A stretch of 64,000 nt of DNA from NCBI GenBank assembly GCA_015698045.1, contig BLAL01000280.1, forward strand, positions 1 through 64,000, given 5' to 3'. The stretch is from Rhizophagus clarus (lineage: Eukaryota; Glomeromycota; Glomeromycetes; Glomerales; Glomeraceae). How positions within the stretch are numbered: the first letter of the stretch is position 1; the number at the start of each line of letters is the position of its first letter. Of the stretch, positions 1 through 11,387 are shown piece by piece. The position numbers and the translations under genes are program-made. The notes beneath the pieces are model-generated. The model was not told the DNA's origin. It searched no databases and worked only from the letters and a program-made list of their open reading frames with translations.

Positions 1-51
1 TATAATACCATTCAGCTTTTAAGAAATACATGATTAATAATAATATCATAC

Positions 52-417
52 TTACTGAAAACAAGATGCAACAGTTGCGGACACAAGTGCGCATAAGAAA
101 GCCGTTTTAACACATAAATCTATGATGGTTTCTGAGCCATTCCATCCTTCTACTTCAAACCTCTCTGTTTTGGTCGCGGAATGTAGAAAAGAAACTCGTT
201 CGCAATCTTTCCTATTAACGAGGCAAGTTTTCATACGAGAGAATTTTGAGTTGTTTCGCTTTCTGATTCCCCTCACTAAGCTCTTTATTTTGTGTATTGG
301 CAATTTGAGTGTCATTGCCTTTGAATAGATTTGAAACCCTAAGTAATCGATCACCCGTGCCGGAGTTGGATAAGATTTGTTTTCATTTATTGTAAACATG
401 CCATGGTCTACTAACAA
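52..417 (-). pseudogene. DIRS-like reverse transcriptase fragment
   Basis: The minus strand reads about 120 residues without a stop. The stretch with DYLGFQIYSKAMTLKLP followed by HKIKSLVRGIRK resembles the end of the reverse transcriptase domain in DIRS/Ngaro-type (tyrosine recombinase) retrotransposons, where a YLGF-IDS-MT-LP-KI pattern is usual. There is no ATG at the head of the reading frame, and no catalytic YxDD box, RNase H or recombinase domain is present, so this is a short relic. The C-terminal half does not look like the family and may be out of frame. The element class is inferred from the motif alone. Confidence 0.5.
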
Positions 418-1130
418 TTTTACGATAATCGAAGGATAATTATATTATCTCGACATCTAGCTAGCGATTGCTCAACAAGTCATTAGACATAATGAAAAAA
501 AAAAAAAAAAAATAAGGAAAATGGCAGTTTCGCGAAAACTTACTTTTAATTTCCAGTACCCAGTACTCCTAATCAATATCCTAAAAAGAATTAATAAAAG
601 AAATGTTGGACCTAAAAAAAGTACCTAAAAAAATAATAAGAAACGTAAGGAAACTTCCTATAAGTTAAAAACTAACATTCGAGTTTTGTTTTATACCTCC
701 AACTCATCAAAATACTGAAAAAAAAGTAAATGTAGTTAATAATACCGTACTTGCTGGTATATTTATTTATTTCAAATACCATTGTGAAAAAACAGTAGTT
801 AAATCTCAAAAAAAACTTTATTTCAAAGGTATCAAAATTTCATAAATAAATACTAACGTTTTTACGTAAAAGGAGTATCTAACGGAAAAGAGAGGAGTGT
901 GATGGTTTTTATCAGTAAAACAAAAAAACAAAAAAATAAAGGTTTTTATTGGTTGATCAGATCGAGATCGTCACGATGTCATCACGATATGAAAAATCGC
1001 TAAATTGCATTGATTTTAAATAACAAAATTACTACCATCAATAATTCATTCCTAATTACAAAATATAAATAAACACCATAAGTTCTTCATATACATAGAA
1101 GTCCTAATTATAAAGTTATATCGCAGTAAA
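418..1130. other. AT-rich intergenic stretch
   Basis: No convincing gene. Poly-A runs and a few short pieces such as GAAACGTAAGGAAAC resemble the palindromes of the 16-20 kb repeat array, but no full unit can be defined. Confidence 0.4.
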
Positions 1131-4100
1131 AAAAAAAATTAATTTTTTATCCAGCATTCATTCGTTGCATCATAAACAAAGTGAACCTTTTGCACATGGT
1201 CAACTAACTGATATTGGGAATATTCTTCTCCAACATGTATCATCGGTTGCACTGAATACGATAAAAGGGGACTTTCAATTACATGATGACTCTCTTAATT
1301 TCTTCAAAACCCAATCAAGAATAATAAATGCATAAAAATTTAATTATTGTTGGCTTTATATTTGAAGGATTCCCTTTTATATTGCATAACATTCAATCAT
1401 CGATTTCTTCTTGTATTGTCACGAAGTCACCAAATATGAAGATGGATTTTGGAAGAAGACACCACTAGTAGTTTCTTCTATTGTATATGTTGCCAATTTA
1501 TACCAACTCATTTGAGAATATACAAGAGCTGACTTAAATCCAATATCTTCAAATGAAAGGAGCAACTCAGAATTGAAATGTGGCAAAGTTCAACATAACA
1601 TTTTCACGATCTTGTCGGGATCACTTCCTTTTTTAAGGTAATATTTGTAATAAAGTTTACCCGGAGAAGTACTACTATAATAAATTAACAATATATATAA
1701 AATTAATCAAATAAATAACGTTTTAGAAAAAAAAAATAGTATCATCGCTTAGTAAATAATAAATTACAATACAAACATCATCTTGTTCATCATGTTCGTT
1801 TGATGTTCCTTTGTCTTCGGTAATATACCAATTGGTTAATATATGCCTAAAATTTGATGTCATAGAAGTAAAACCGTCACAACGTCGTGATAACCTTTGA
1901 TCTTACCACCATCTACTAGATGACGAATTGCGAAAAGTGTGGTATATATCGTTTTAATAAATCTAATTCAATATTCTTTCGATTTGTCCGTGGTACCATT
2001 GCTTTTAAAAATCCGATGCACCATCTCTTTAATACCGCATTGCAGTATTTATAAGAGTACCATAAGTTTTTGCATGCATTAGTAAATGGATACTAACATG
2101 CAATTTGGCAAATTGACAAATTCAGAGAAAACCTAAAGATCATTTATTATTATTAGTACAGTAAATAATTTATTCAAATTTGTACTAAGTAATCATCTAT
2201 TATTTATACCTTTGGGAGAATATTCATTTCTTCTTTAAGATTTTGTTGTAATTCTTCATAAGAATTATTCGTAAACTTGCTTTTAAAGACCATACTCATT
2301 GTTTTTGCTACATGAACCCAACAAGTAATTACAGCATTTTTACTAAATTAATACGTGATGCGCCAGTTCGCTGTGAAATATTTTTCGCTTCATTATTCTT
2401 CAAACTAGTTACTTTTAAAAACCGATTTAGTATAAAAGCATTATCATAGCAAACCCGGAGGTAATCAGACATCATAAACTTTCCCGGTGGCTAATGGGAT
2501 TTGGTATACGTGACCATGTCTTTGGTTTCTCAAAGTCTTTCCAGGTTTGATGAAATCATTTTCTCCTTCTTGTGAAAATAATTCACAAGTTTAATTTGAG
2601 TAGACGCCCGATCTTTCCCGCAGTAACATGATAAAATATCTTGTGGTGTTTGTAGATGTCTTCTCTTTAAGTTCATCTAAAAATACTAGGCCGTAATTTC
2701 AATCCATATTCCCTACTAAGTCGTTTTTTTTGAGCAATAACCGTTTCAGCAGATATTAAAGAAAATTCAGAATCCGTCAAATGATGATATCGAGAAAGTT
2801 AAAGCCATATCTTGAGTAAAATCAGTGACATGAATCTTTACTTTATGTGCAACTCCTACACCCTTTATTAGCATTTTGTCGCAGTACACCAGCCAAGTCA
2901 TTGCCTTGGGGTAAGTCAGCTGTTACAACTCCTATACTTGCAATTACCCAAACATCTTGTCCTTGTATATTCATTACTTTTCCCTTTTCAAGTTTCCTTC
3001 ATTTCGGAAATAAATGGTTTTACAAACTCATTAAAATCACCACCCGAATGGGACGAATCCAAGAACAAAGTGATTTTTGAGCAACTTCCTTTGATGACTC
3101 GGCATGTTTCCAAATTGTATATAAACCCCTCCTAATGAATGATAAACATTTCGGTATGTGCCGAAATCATCGTAATAAAGATCCAAAAATAGCTTGTAGA
3201 CTTTCATGGAAGGAGATGGTGGTGGCCTTGTTATGATATAGTCGGCAGGGTGTTTATATGAAAAATCTACACTACGAATGCGCCATTGACGATCGTGTTT
3301 ATAAATTATTTCAGTGATATATAATAATGTTTCTTCGGGAATTTGATTATACTGAAATATCATCATCACATTAGCTTTTTTAGAAATTTGTGATATTCCT
3401 ATTGTTTGAACTGATAGGTCTTGTAACCAAACTTCGCCAGTAAGAGAACGATTTTGTCTTAGTGCCCCTTTAAAAGTTCCAAGGTAAATCATTATAATAA
3501 AGAACTTTTTGGATTCTTAACCGATATTGTTTATCAACTTCATTTATTAATATTGCCCTTAATCTGCCAAGTTGCAGTTGTTCATTATTGTCATTATCAT
3601 AATAATAAACAAAATTCCCACATTTATATGTCTCTATTAGATATTTATTAAAAAAAAACAATAAAATTATATTATATTACAAAATCACAAAGAAGAATAA
3701 ACAACAACAAATATGATCTTTACCTTGTGATATTGTTAATTGTTCTTGGCCGAAAAGAGGCGATTCTGCCCACAAAGTTCCATGCCAGTATTCAGATTTT
3801 GTTTCTGAATCAATACCAGGACCAAAATACATGTTATTGACTAATGATGGATTATTAAGGACATACCAAATGATATCATTTATTGAAAGTTGATATGATA
3901 TCTTTGAGTTTTTAGAAGTTGATGGTGTTTTTTTTGATGAAATTGGGACGGATTTTGCAGATATTGGGAGAAGAGGAAGATGTTGCCTCCATGTTCGAAA
4001 TCTTCGGATGTTTCTCACGATATGGTTCCTATCGAATTCTTGACTCATAATAATATCAACAAGATCTTCGTATGCTTTTGTTGAGATATCATGTTTATGA

Positions 4101-4621
4101 ATCCAACAAAATAAAGCAGCAGTAGTAAAATCTTGGAAGTATGGTGCAAAATTACCATTAAAATTTGGTAAATTGCTTTCATCTAGTGCTCTATCAATGA
4201 ATATTTTTTCTTCCGATAAGGGATTAGCACGATTATTTTGTCTGCTATCTGAAGATGATGTTGTATCACTTTCTGACTCTTCACTTTCTAGAGATGTTGT
4301 TCCTGTATCACTATTATAATCATCATATTCTTCATTTTCTGAAGATGCTGTATAATTATCATCATTTTCTGACGATGTTGCATAAACATTATCATTTCCT
4401 GCATCCTCATAACCATCATATTCTTCATTTTCTAATTGCATATCAACATCATGACAATTATTTCGTTGTTCATTACCATCATCGAAATTTATTTCACCGT
4501 CACTACCATTATCATCATTTGGTGGTGCTATTATTATACCTTGTGGTGGTTGCCTTTTAAAATTATTTCGAATACGAAAAGGTAATGTAACAGTATCCCT
4601 TCGTGCTCTATTTCGCAACAT
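1130..4621 (-). pseudogene. Decayed Tnp2/KDZ-like (Plavaka-type) transposon protein
   Basis: One long protein can be followed on the minus strand through several frames. It begins with an ATG at 4621 and an acidic, Ser-rich N-terminus of about 140 residues, then a region ending in EYWHGTLWAESPLFGQEQL. A 90-nt intron (3634-3723) joins exon 1 to YKCGNFVYYYDND in phase. A one-base shift near 3480 separates NDLP from the continuing FKGALRQNRSLTGEVWLQD. Next come YDDFGTYRNVYHSLGGVYIQ and HFVLGFVPFG, a second shift near 3043, a third near 2993, then QGQDVWVIASIGVVTADLPQ and GCRSC. Further down, REYGLKLRPS, CWVHVAKTM, NWYITED and QYQLVDHVQKVHFV can be read from broken frames down to about 1150. The order of motifs matches long transposase-like proteins of the Tnp2/Plavaka group. 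At least three shifts and several stops make it dead. The superfamily assignment is inference from motif order. Confidence 0.6.
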
Positions 4622-4992
4622 TTGTTAATCAAAATTAAATTCTCAATTTTTATGAATGAATTTTATTATTTTGCTGCAGATATACTGACTGAAATATATG
4701 TATGCGCCAAATGGATAATACACGAACATTCGGTTTCATCTTAATATGCATTTTTCCCAATAAGAATAATCAAAATACACAAACATATATGAAGTTCGAA
4801 CACAACAGATTAATAGAAATATCACTTAAATATGCATTTGAAGTAATGTAACACAATCATATATCGTCGATACACGGATCAATTAGTCAAAGTCGTAGTC
4901 TCGTAGATGTTTATTTTTGTTTTATTTAATATTAATTTTTACTGATATTTTTATGTATTTTATTACTTTTTATTGTTTAATATTTTATTATC

Positions 4993-5025
<33 letters not shown>

Positions 5026-5520
5026 AAATTTGTTACGTTAATTTTATAATTACTGTATAAGTTATTTTCGAAACTTACCATCAATTTGAAGAACCAGTTA
5101 CTATTAGAAATAAATTTCTAAGTGAGAAATCCTTAGGCTAGTAAAATAATAGAAGAGGATATTATCTTATGACCCTTATGACCGTTTTTTAAATACAAAT
5201 TTATCATTATTACCTTATTTTAAGTATTGTTAGTCAGTCCGTTAAGTAGAAACGAAAACTATTAGAAACAAATTTGAACGTACAAGTTAGATAGGAGCCA
5301 ATTAGTTCGCATTCCATGATCACCTAGGTGATCGTTTTCCTTGAACCCCTCATACTATCTAACAATCTTGTAAGTTGTATCATTAAAACTTTGTTACCGG
5401 TACCAGTAAACAGGGAGCGCAACTTACCAAAAGGTTGAATTTCAGGAAAAAAATTTTGAAGTTTTGGAAAAGAATAAAAACGTAAAGGTTATAAAAGATT
5501 CTGGGTCCGAGATTGATTTT
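4622..5520. other. Intergenic, with a 33-A run and a 16-bp palindrome
   Basis: No gene seen. It holds a poly-A run of more than 30 bases near 4990, pieces resembling the micro-exon array (GAAACTTACCATC near 5073), and the perfect palindrome GATCACCTAGGTGATC at 5318-5333. Confidence 0.5.
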
Positions 5521-5529
5521 TTTTTATTT

Positions 5530-6930
5530 AGGAGATTTTTTTTTTCATTCAGGAGATTTTTTTTTTTATTCAGGAGTTTTTTTTTTCATTCAGAAGATTT
5601 TTATTATTCACGAGATTTTTTTTTATTCACGAGATTGTATTAAAGCAATTGAAGAATTTTGACACGAGTATTCATCGCTAAGCGTGAGAACCAGTACTTT
5701 TTTAACATAGTATAATAAGAAAAACCAAATTTAGTTTTAGTTTTAAGTAACATAGTATAGCAAGAAAAACCAAATTTAGTTTTAGTTTTAGCAAGTTTAG
5801 TTTTAAATGGCCGAACCATCTGGAAAAAAAATATATTTTTTTCCCACCGCACAAAAAAATTTTTTTCATCTGACCTGCATAAAAGATTTAGTAAGCCAGA
5901 AAAGAACCCCTTTAGCCCTTAGCTATAGTTGGAAGTTTATTGAATAATCAGTTCAGAAATTTTCCATTCTCGCAATGGTGATTGCCAAATCTAATTCTTA
6001 TAAAAGATTCTTATCAGAGTGAAGAAGATCTATATGTTAAGAAACACTTGAAAAGTTTTAATAATATAACTCACAGTATCTGTAGGATGAGGATATTATC
6101 ACTATACTAGTAGGGTACATAGAATAACCAATTTATTTATATCATATCTAGAATTTAAATTAATATAATATCTCACGTTATTAGCAAATAATAAATTCAA
6201 TTTTTTTGCTATTTTTAAAATTTATAATAGATTTTTTTTTTTTTTCATTCAGGAGATTTTTTTTTTATTCAGGAGTTTTTTTTTTTCATTCAGGAGATTT
6301 TTATTATTCACGAGATTTTTTTTATTCACGAGATTGTATTAAAGCAATTGAAGAATTTTGACATGAGTATTCATCGCTAAGCGTGAGAACCAGTACTTTT
6401 TAACATAGTATAGTAAGAAAAACCAAATTTAGTTTTAGTTTTAAGTAACATAGTATAGCAAGAAAAACCAAATTTAGTTTTAGTTTTAGCAAGTTTAGTT
6501 TTAAATGGCCGAACCATCTGGAAAAAAATATATTTTTTCCCACCGCGCAAAAAAATTTTTTTCATCTGACCTGCATAAAAGATTTAGTAAGCCAAAAAAG
6601 AACCCCTAGCCCTAAGCTATAGTTAGAAGTTTATTGAATAATCAGTTCAGAAATTTTCCATTCTCACAATGGTGATTACCAAATCTAATTCTTACAAAAG
6701 ATTCTTATCAGAGTGAAGAAGATCTATACGATGTTCATTTACTTCTTTAGCAGGAAAAGATTAAGAAACACTTGAAAAGTTTTAATGATATAACTCACAG
6801 TATCTGTTGGATGAGGATATTATCACTATACTAGGGTACATAGAATAACCAATTTATTTATATCATATCTAGAATTTAAATTAATAATATCTCTCGTTAT
6901 TAGCAAATAATAAATTCAATTTTTTTAAAA
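5530..6930. repeat. Tandem duplication of a ~0.7 kb segment
   Basis: The segment at about 5530-6215 is repeated at about 6239-6930 in the same orientation with few differences. Each copy starts with poly-T blocks separated by CATTCAGGAGA or ATTCACGAGA, continues through GAAGAATTTTGACA, AAGCGTGAGAACCAGTACTT and TAAAAGATTTAGTAAGCCA, and ends in GCAAATAATAAATTCAATTT. Copy 2 carries about 27 extra bases near 6729-6760 that copy 1 lacks. Inside each copy a ~45-bp subrepeat containing AAACCAAATTTAGTTTTAG occurs twice. The minus-strand reading frames of 62-70 codons here have no family likeness and are probably accidental. Confidence 0.8.
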
Positions 6931-7601
6931 TTATAATCAATGTACAATTCGATCAGTTGAATGACGATAATCACTAATTAGTTGAATGACGATAATTACT
7001 ATAGATAGTAATTGTGTCAGATTTCATAATAATACTTACATCCGATTTCTAAATAATATTTCCTTTTTTATAAACAATATAATTATTGAATATAATTATA
7101 ATATCTTTACTAGACGGTACATTTAATTACAATTTTATAATAATATATTATTATACGAAAAATATACTGAATTTTTGAATTGTGATATTAACGGGTTTCT
7201 TAAATATTCTGATTAGACACGGAAAACATTCTTCAAATTAATTTACCAATAATTTAAGAATCAAATATTTATTGTAAATTTATTATCTTAAAGCAAAAAA
7301 AGTATTCAAGAATCTATTGTTAAAACCATAATTAGTATATTACATGAAAAAGAAATCTGAAAGACGATAAAAATTTACATTTTGAAGCTTCTTTGTATAT
7401 GCGCCAATGATAATGAATTTTTTTTTTTTTTTAATAAAATTTTCAAACATAATTTTGGCTGCTATCAACAATTACTAAATTTAAAACATATAATTTTCGT
7501 ACATATTTTAGTTAAAAGTCATCAAAGTGATCAAAATCACAGTGTTAAATGAAACTAGAAGTATTTATTAATTAAAATAGCTATAAAAATAAAAATAAAA
7601 A
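6931..7601. other. AT-rich intergenic stretch
   Basis: Low-complexity AT sequence with a short direct repeat (AGTTGAATGACGATAAT, twice near 6956-6997). No gene or RNA seen. Confidence 0.4.
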
Positions 7602-7781
7602 TTAAAATAATAAAAATCCCCAAACAATAAAATATGCAGAATTTTCTAAAAGATTATCGTATTTCTTTTCTAATTCATATGATTTATCTTTCCATTTCCT
7701 TTCTTCTTTGTCTTTTTGACGATAAGAATGACGCTGGAAATAGGTCTTTCTCGTCCTTTTTCTTGATGGTGGTGGTGACAT
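7602..7781 (-). CDS. Short basic ORF with hydrophobic C-terminus (59 aa)
   Basis: An ATG at 7781 opens a 59-codon frame that ends in TAA at 7602-7604. The product starts MSPPPSRKRTRK, is very rich in Lys, Arg and Glu through its middle (DKEERKWKDKSYELEKKYD), and ends in the hydrophobic stretch AYFIVWGFLLF. The composition looks more like protein than the surrounding AT-rich sequence would give by chance, and the longer overlapping frame at 7670-7861 does not. It could be a small gene, the last exon of a larger one, or a relic. I do not recognise a family. Confidence 0.3.
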   Translation of the reverse strand: MSPPPSRKRTRKTYFQRHSYRQKDKEERKWKDKSYELEKKYDNLLENSAYFIVWGFLLF

Positions 7782-9249
7782 GCTTTAATTAATTGACTGC
7801 GCGTTGAATTAATAAAAAAAAATTTAAACCGCTGCTTTGGTTTTTCTACATAACTTATCAATAAGAAAATAAATTAAATTATTACTGTATTAAAGTTAAT
7901 AATTATAAAAGAAAAGAAAAAAATTTTATAAATTCGTACCTAAAAAAAAATTTCTTCCACTATGTTGGGGTATTAAAAAAAATAATCATTTTTTTATCTT
8001 TATATACAAAAAAAGATATAATAGATCATATTTAATCGAACGATCAAGCATTACATGTTTACGTAAAAAAAATTTCGTGTAAAAAAAATTCATGTAAAAA
8101 AAAAAATTCATGCATAACCAAACCGTGTGAAAACCCGTGTGAAAAAAGTTTTTTTATTAACGATAAAAAAAATTCATGCATAATATTTTATTTTCATTAC
8201 AACAATAAAAAAAATTTTTAATTGCTCATTCTTTAGTACCCGTTTGCTACTAGCATAACTAGTACCCAGATTGCACGACGAGGACGTCGGTACTAATAGC
8301 AACCCAAAAAAAATGGTTACCAGTTACACAACGTCCATCGTGAGATGAAATGGTAAAATGATCTACCAGTTGCGCAATGCCTATTTCTAGAATGGTAACC
8401 GTTTGTAACTGTAATAAAAAAATCAACATTTTATAAAAAAACTGTGAATTGTGGGATTGAAGATTGAAGTATGCAATTACGAACATTCGACTATGTGTAT
8501 ATATATATAATTATATATATATTTTCCTATTTTTTTTAAATTTTATATAATAAATATTATGTGAACGCTAAAACGAATTCGCGTATTTGATAATTGATAA
8601 TAATTAAAGTAATTTTAATTCGTAAATAATAGAGCTGGATTTCAGATCGTAAGGTCGAAAGGATCATTAATTTATGAAATCCGGTATTTTTAGGAGGATT
8701 GTATAGATTTGTATAATAATAACAAATGCGATGAGATAAATATATGGCATGCAATATACTAAAAAGTCGAATACACTATACAAAATAATTTTTTTTTAAT
8801 ATCTTTGCTAATCTATAATAATTAAGCGAAATAAAATTTAAAAATAAATAAAATACTACATATTAATAATTACTTTTTAAATACAATGATTGATTATAAA
8901 GAAAATCTTCCATATTGTCTGTAAGTTTCTAAATCATAATACCCCTTAAAATTTTTTTATCTCATATAAGCCGGGTTATGTAAGTTACCACGGTCCACGG
9001 TTGATTTGGGTTATGTAAGTTATCGCTTGCATTTCGGTCTACAAATGCCCCTTAATTTTTTTTTTCGGGAGAATTATATTCAGAAAAGTGGCATTCAGAG
9101 AATGGTCCGACAAGGCATGATTACAAATAAACAGGTTCTTATACTGGTGATCGCGGTTTAATGCTAGGTCAGATATAAATACAATCTAGGATTTTTCTGA
9201 TCTGATTATTGTATAAATCGTAACTCATCAAAACTCTACTCCTTTAAAT
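7782..9249. other. Intergenic stretch upstream of the 9.25-kb gene
   Basis: Mostly AT-rich sequence. Around 8230-8430 there is a more GC-balanced block with related pieces (GGTTACCAGTTACACAACG and ATCTACCAGTTGCGCAATG). Two direct copies of GGGTTATGTAAGTTA occur at 8973 and 9008. No gene was found; the frames at 8259-8486 and 8557-8754 have no family features. Confidence 0.4.
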
Positions 9250-10952
9250 ATGGGCCGACCAAGTAATATTTGAATACTTTTTGATTCCTTTTTTTTTTTT
9301 TTTTTTGAATTGCTTTAATGCCATCTATATAATAGAATCGAATACGAAATCAAAACCCACGCAAAGTTGCGCAGAAACTGCTCAAAGTCGGAGAATTAAT
9401 CATGCTCGAAAAACTATAACAAGAAAAGATAATGAAATTAACAATGATGATGATATTAGCGACGAAAACGATGAGAGTTTTCTCAGAAGTCAGCCATAGA
9501 AATCTTATTTTATGAATTTAATGAATTTTGCATTTTTCTTATTTATAATTGATTGAAGATATTAATTTTTACTTAAATAAACAATAATAAGACCTTTCCA
9601 AAGATCAACAGAATCCCCTCCGTGGTCGTCAAGAACAAGAGAGAGACCTTCAGCAGAATCCCCTCCGTGGTCATCAAGAACAAGAGAGAGACCTTCAGCA
9701 GAATCCCCTCCGTGGTCGCCAAGAACAAGAGAGAGACCTTCAGCAGAATCCCCTCCGTGGTCATCAAGAACAAGAGAGAGACCTTCAGCAGAATCCCCTC
9801 CGTGGCCGTCAAGAACAAGAGAGAGACCTTCAGCAGAATCCCCTCCGTGGTCGCCAAGAACAAGAGAGAGACCTTCAGCAGAATCCCCTCCGTGGCCGTC
9901 AAGATGAAATAGAGAATAGAGAAAGAGTTAAAAGAAGAAGAAACGAAAGAGGAAAAGACGACGATGATGATGATAACTATTCTGGTAAATCTTGTTAATA
10001 AAATATTTTTTTCATACATAAATATCTTCATTTGTTAGTTATTAATATACGAATATGACGTCCAGTTCCCCCTCAGTTCGAATCGATGACAAACCAATTG
10101 CAAATCTGCAATTGGTTAGTCGAAAATCCGGCTATCCTACAATTAGCCACCCAAATGCTAAATATGAAAGATACATCACAATTAGCACCGGCAGTGCACG
10201 CATCATCCGCATCATCCGCATCATCTGAACACGTAAACCATGTAAGCGTTTATCGTATTCCTTGTATTGATTACATTGTTGTGACTTGATAATTTTCATG
10301 GATATCAAAACTTTTTTATTATTATTTAGGAAAAGTACCGTCTGATTGACGAGGAAATTAAATGTCTTTTTTTAAGATCGCGCTTCCCGCCATACCATCT
10401 TTTTGAAAAACTTGTAAGAAAAGTTTTTCCCGAATTGGAAGCCTACAGTAGCACGGCAAGATCAATCGTAGATCGATGTAGAAGATCTTTTTCCGATTAT
10501 AGATACCAACTTAGGGTGTCGATCGAAGAATTAGTGCGAGAATTTCAAAGTAAATCGGAAAGGTAACCAATATAATCTTATTGTATTTATAATTGTATTT
10601 ATAATTAGTAGTGTCAATATGAATTTCATTCTTTCCTCTTTTTTTTCTCTTTTAAAGAAGAGGAACCACGGTTTCTGAAGTTGAAATTAACGATTTCATT
10701 TCACGTGATGTCGTTATTAAAAGAATTTTTAACCGGTACTTTACTGCGGTTGATGTCTCCGAGATACCCGAAATAACAATGAACAAACTGATAGAATTCT
10801 CAAAAGAATGTTTTAATATTGCATGGGAAGGAAGGGATGAAACAAATACCAGGGTTTTTTATGACCAAATAAAAACCCTGGATAAGAATACGGAAGTTTT
10901 AGAAATCCCATCTCGTAGTGGGAGGAATTTTGCTAGCTCACTGAAATTTTAA
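9250..10952 (+). CDS. Six-exon gene of unknown function with 15-aa repeats
   Basis: Inferred exons are 9250-9262, 9336-9488, 9592-9984, 10066-10241, 10330-10562 and 10658-10952, giving 420 codons that stay in frame across all junctions. The donor at 9489 (GTCAGC) is the weakest choice. The protein starts MGRPKSNTKSK (exon 1 codes only MGRP and one base), an AT-hook-like beginning, followed by a charged region with NDDDISDENDE. Exon 3 holds six exact-length 45-bp repeats (9631-9900), read here as QNPLRGRQEQERDLQ, then a basic and Asp-rich stretch. Exons 4 to 6 encode a folded-looking part with CNWLVENPAILQLATQM, EKYRLIDEEIKCLFLRSRF, FPELEAYSSTARSIVDRCRR and FISRDVVIKRIFNRYFTAVD. The stop is TAA at 10950-10952. 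I do not recognise the family. A disordered N-terminus on a helical C-terminal domain suggests a nuclear or nucleic-acid-associated protein, but this is a guess. Confidence 0.6.
9609..9904. repeat. 45-bp minisatellite inside a coding exon
   Basis: Six full 45-bp units (9631-9900) with a partial unit before them. The unit contains AAGAACAAGAGAGAGACC and CAGAATCCCCTCCGTGG. Units differ mainly at the last codons (GTCGTC, GTCATC, GTCGCC, GCCGTC). It is much richer in G+C than its surroundings. Because 45 is a multiple of three, the host reading frame is kept, and other frames on both strands also stay open. Confidence 0.9.
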
Positions 10953-11387
10953 AAAATAAAAAAAAAATGTATTTTAAAAAATGCAAATTGCTGTGATAGT
11001 AAATATTTTTTGTATATTATTGATGTGTACTTATTATGATGCGATGATATATAAGTTAATATCATCATTGAGAATTCTTTTTTTTTTAGCGAGTCACAAA
11101 TAATAAATATAGGTGGTAATTACGGATTTTACGGATACGGCATTACGTAATTAACCTCTATTGGAATGTATGTATAATGTAGATCGACTATTGGACGTTA
11201 TAATGAGTATGGCATAAAATGCCACATCATGCCATTTTAATTATGTCAATATAATGTAATTACGTGGAAATATTTACATTAAAAAACGAAAATTTGTTTC
11301 TTTCTTAAACTTATTACCTCACTTTCTTTAAATTTATTACCACTTTCCTTATTACCTTCCTCCCTATAAATTTTCTCTATTCCACAA
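10953..11387. other. Spacer between two plus-strand genes
   Basis: No gene seen. It has a hairpin-prone piece (TGGCATAAAATGCCA near 11211) and facing copies of ATTACGTAATTA and TAATTACGT at about 11142 and 11257. The last 90 bases before the next ATG are pyrimidine-rich. Confidence 0.45.

Noticed and set aside
1200..2800. A separate MULE transposase gene
   Set aside because: CWVHVAKTM at first suggested MULE, but the text continues the same long Tnp2/KDZ-like protein that starts at 4621.
4255..4560. His/Tyr-rich plus-strand frame
   Set aside because: Antisense shadow of the acidic N-terminus of the transposon protein.
5640..6565. Two similar 62-70 codon minus-strand frames
   Set aside because: Their similarity comes from the tandem duplication; composition is that of poly-T and AAACC repeats, with no family features.
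9609..9904. Regularly repeated 45-bp units as a CRISPR-like array
   Set aside because: Units are contiguous with no unique spacers, in frame within an exon, and the genome is eukaryotic.
10060..10095. tRNA T-arm-like GTTCGAATC
   Set aside because: No acceptor stem, D-arm or anticodon arm around it; it lies in the exon of the 9.25-kb gene.
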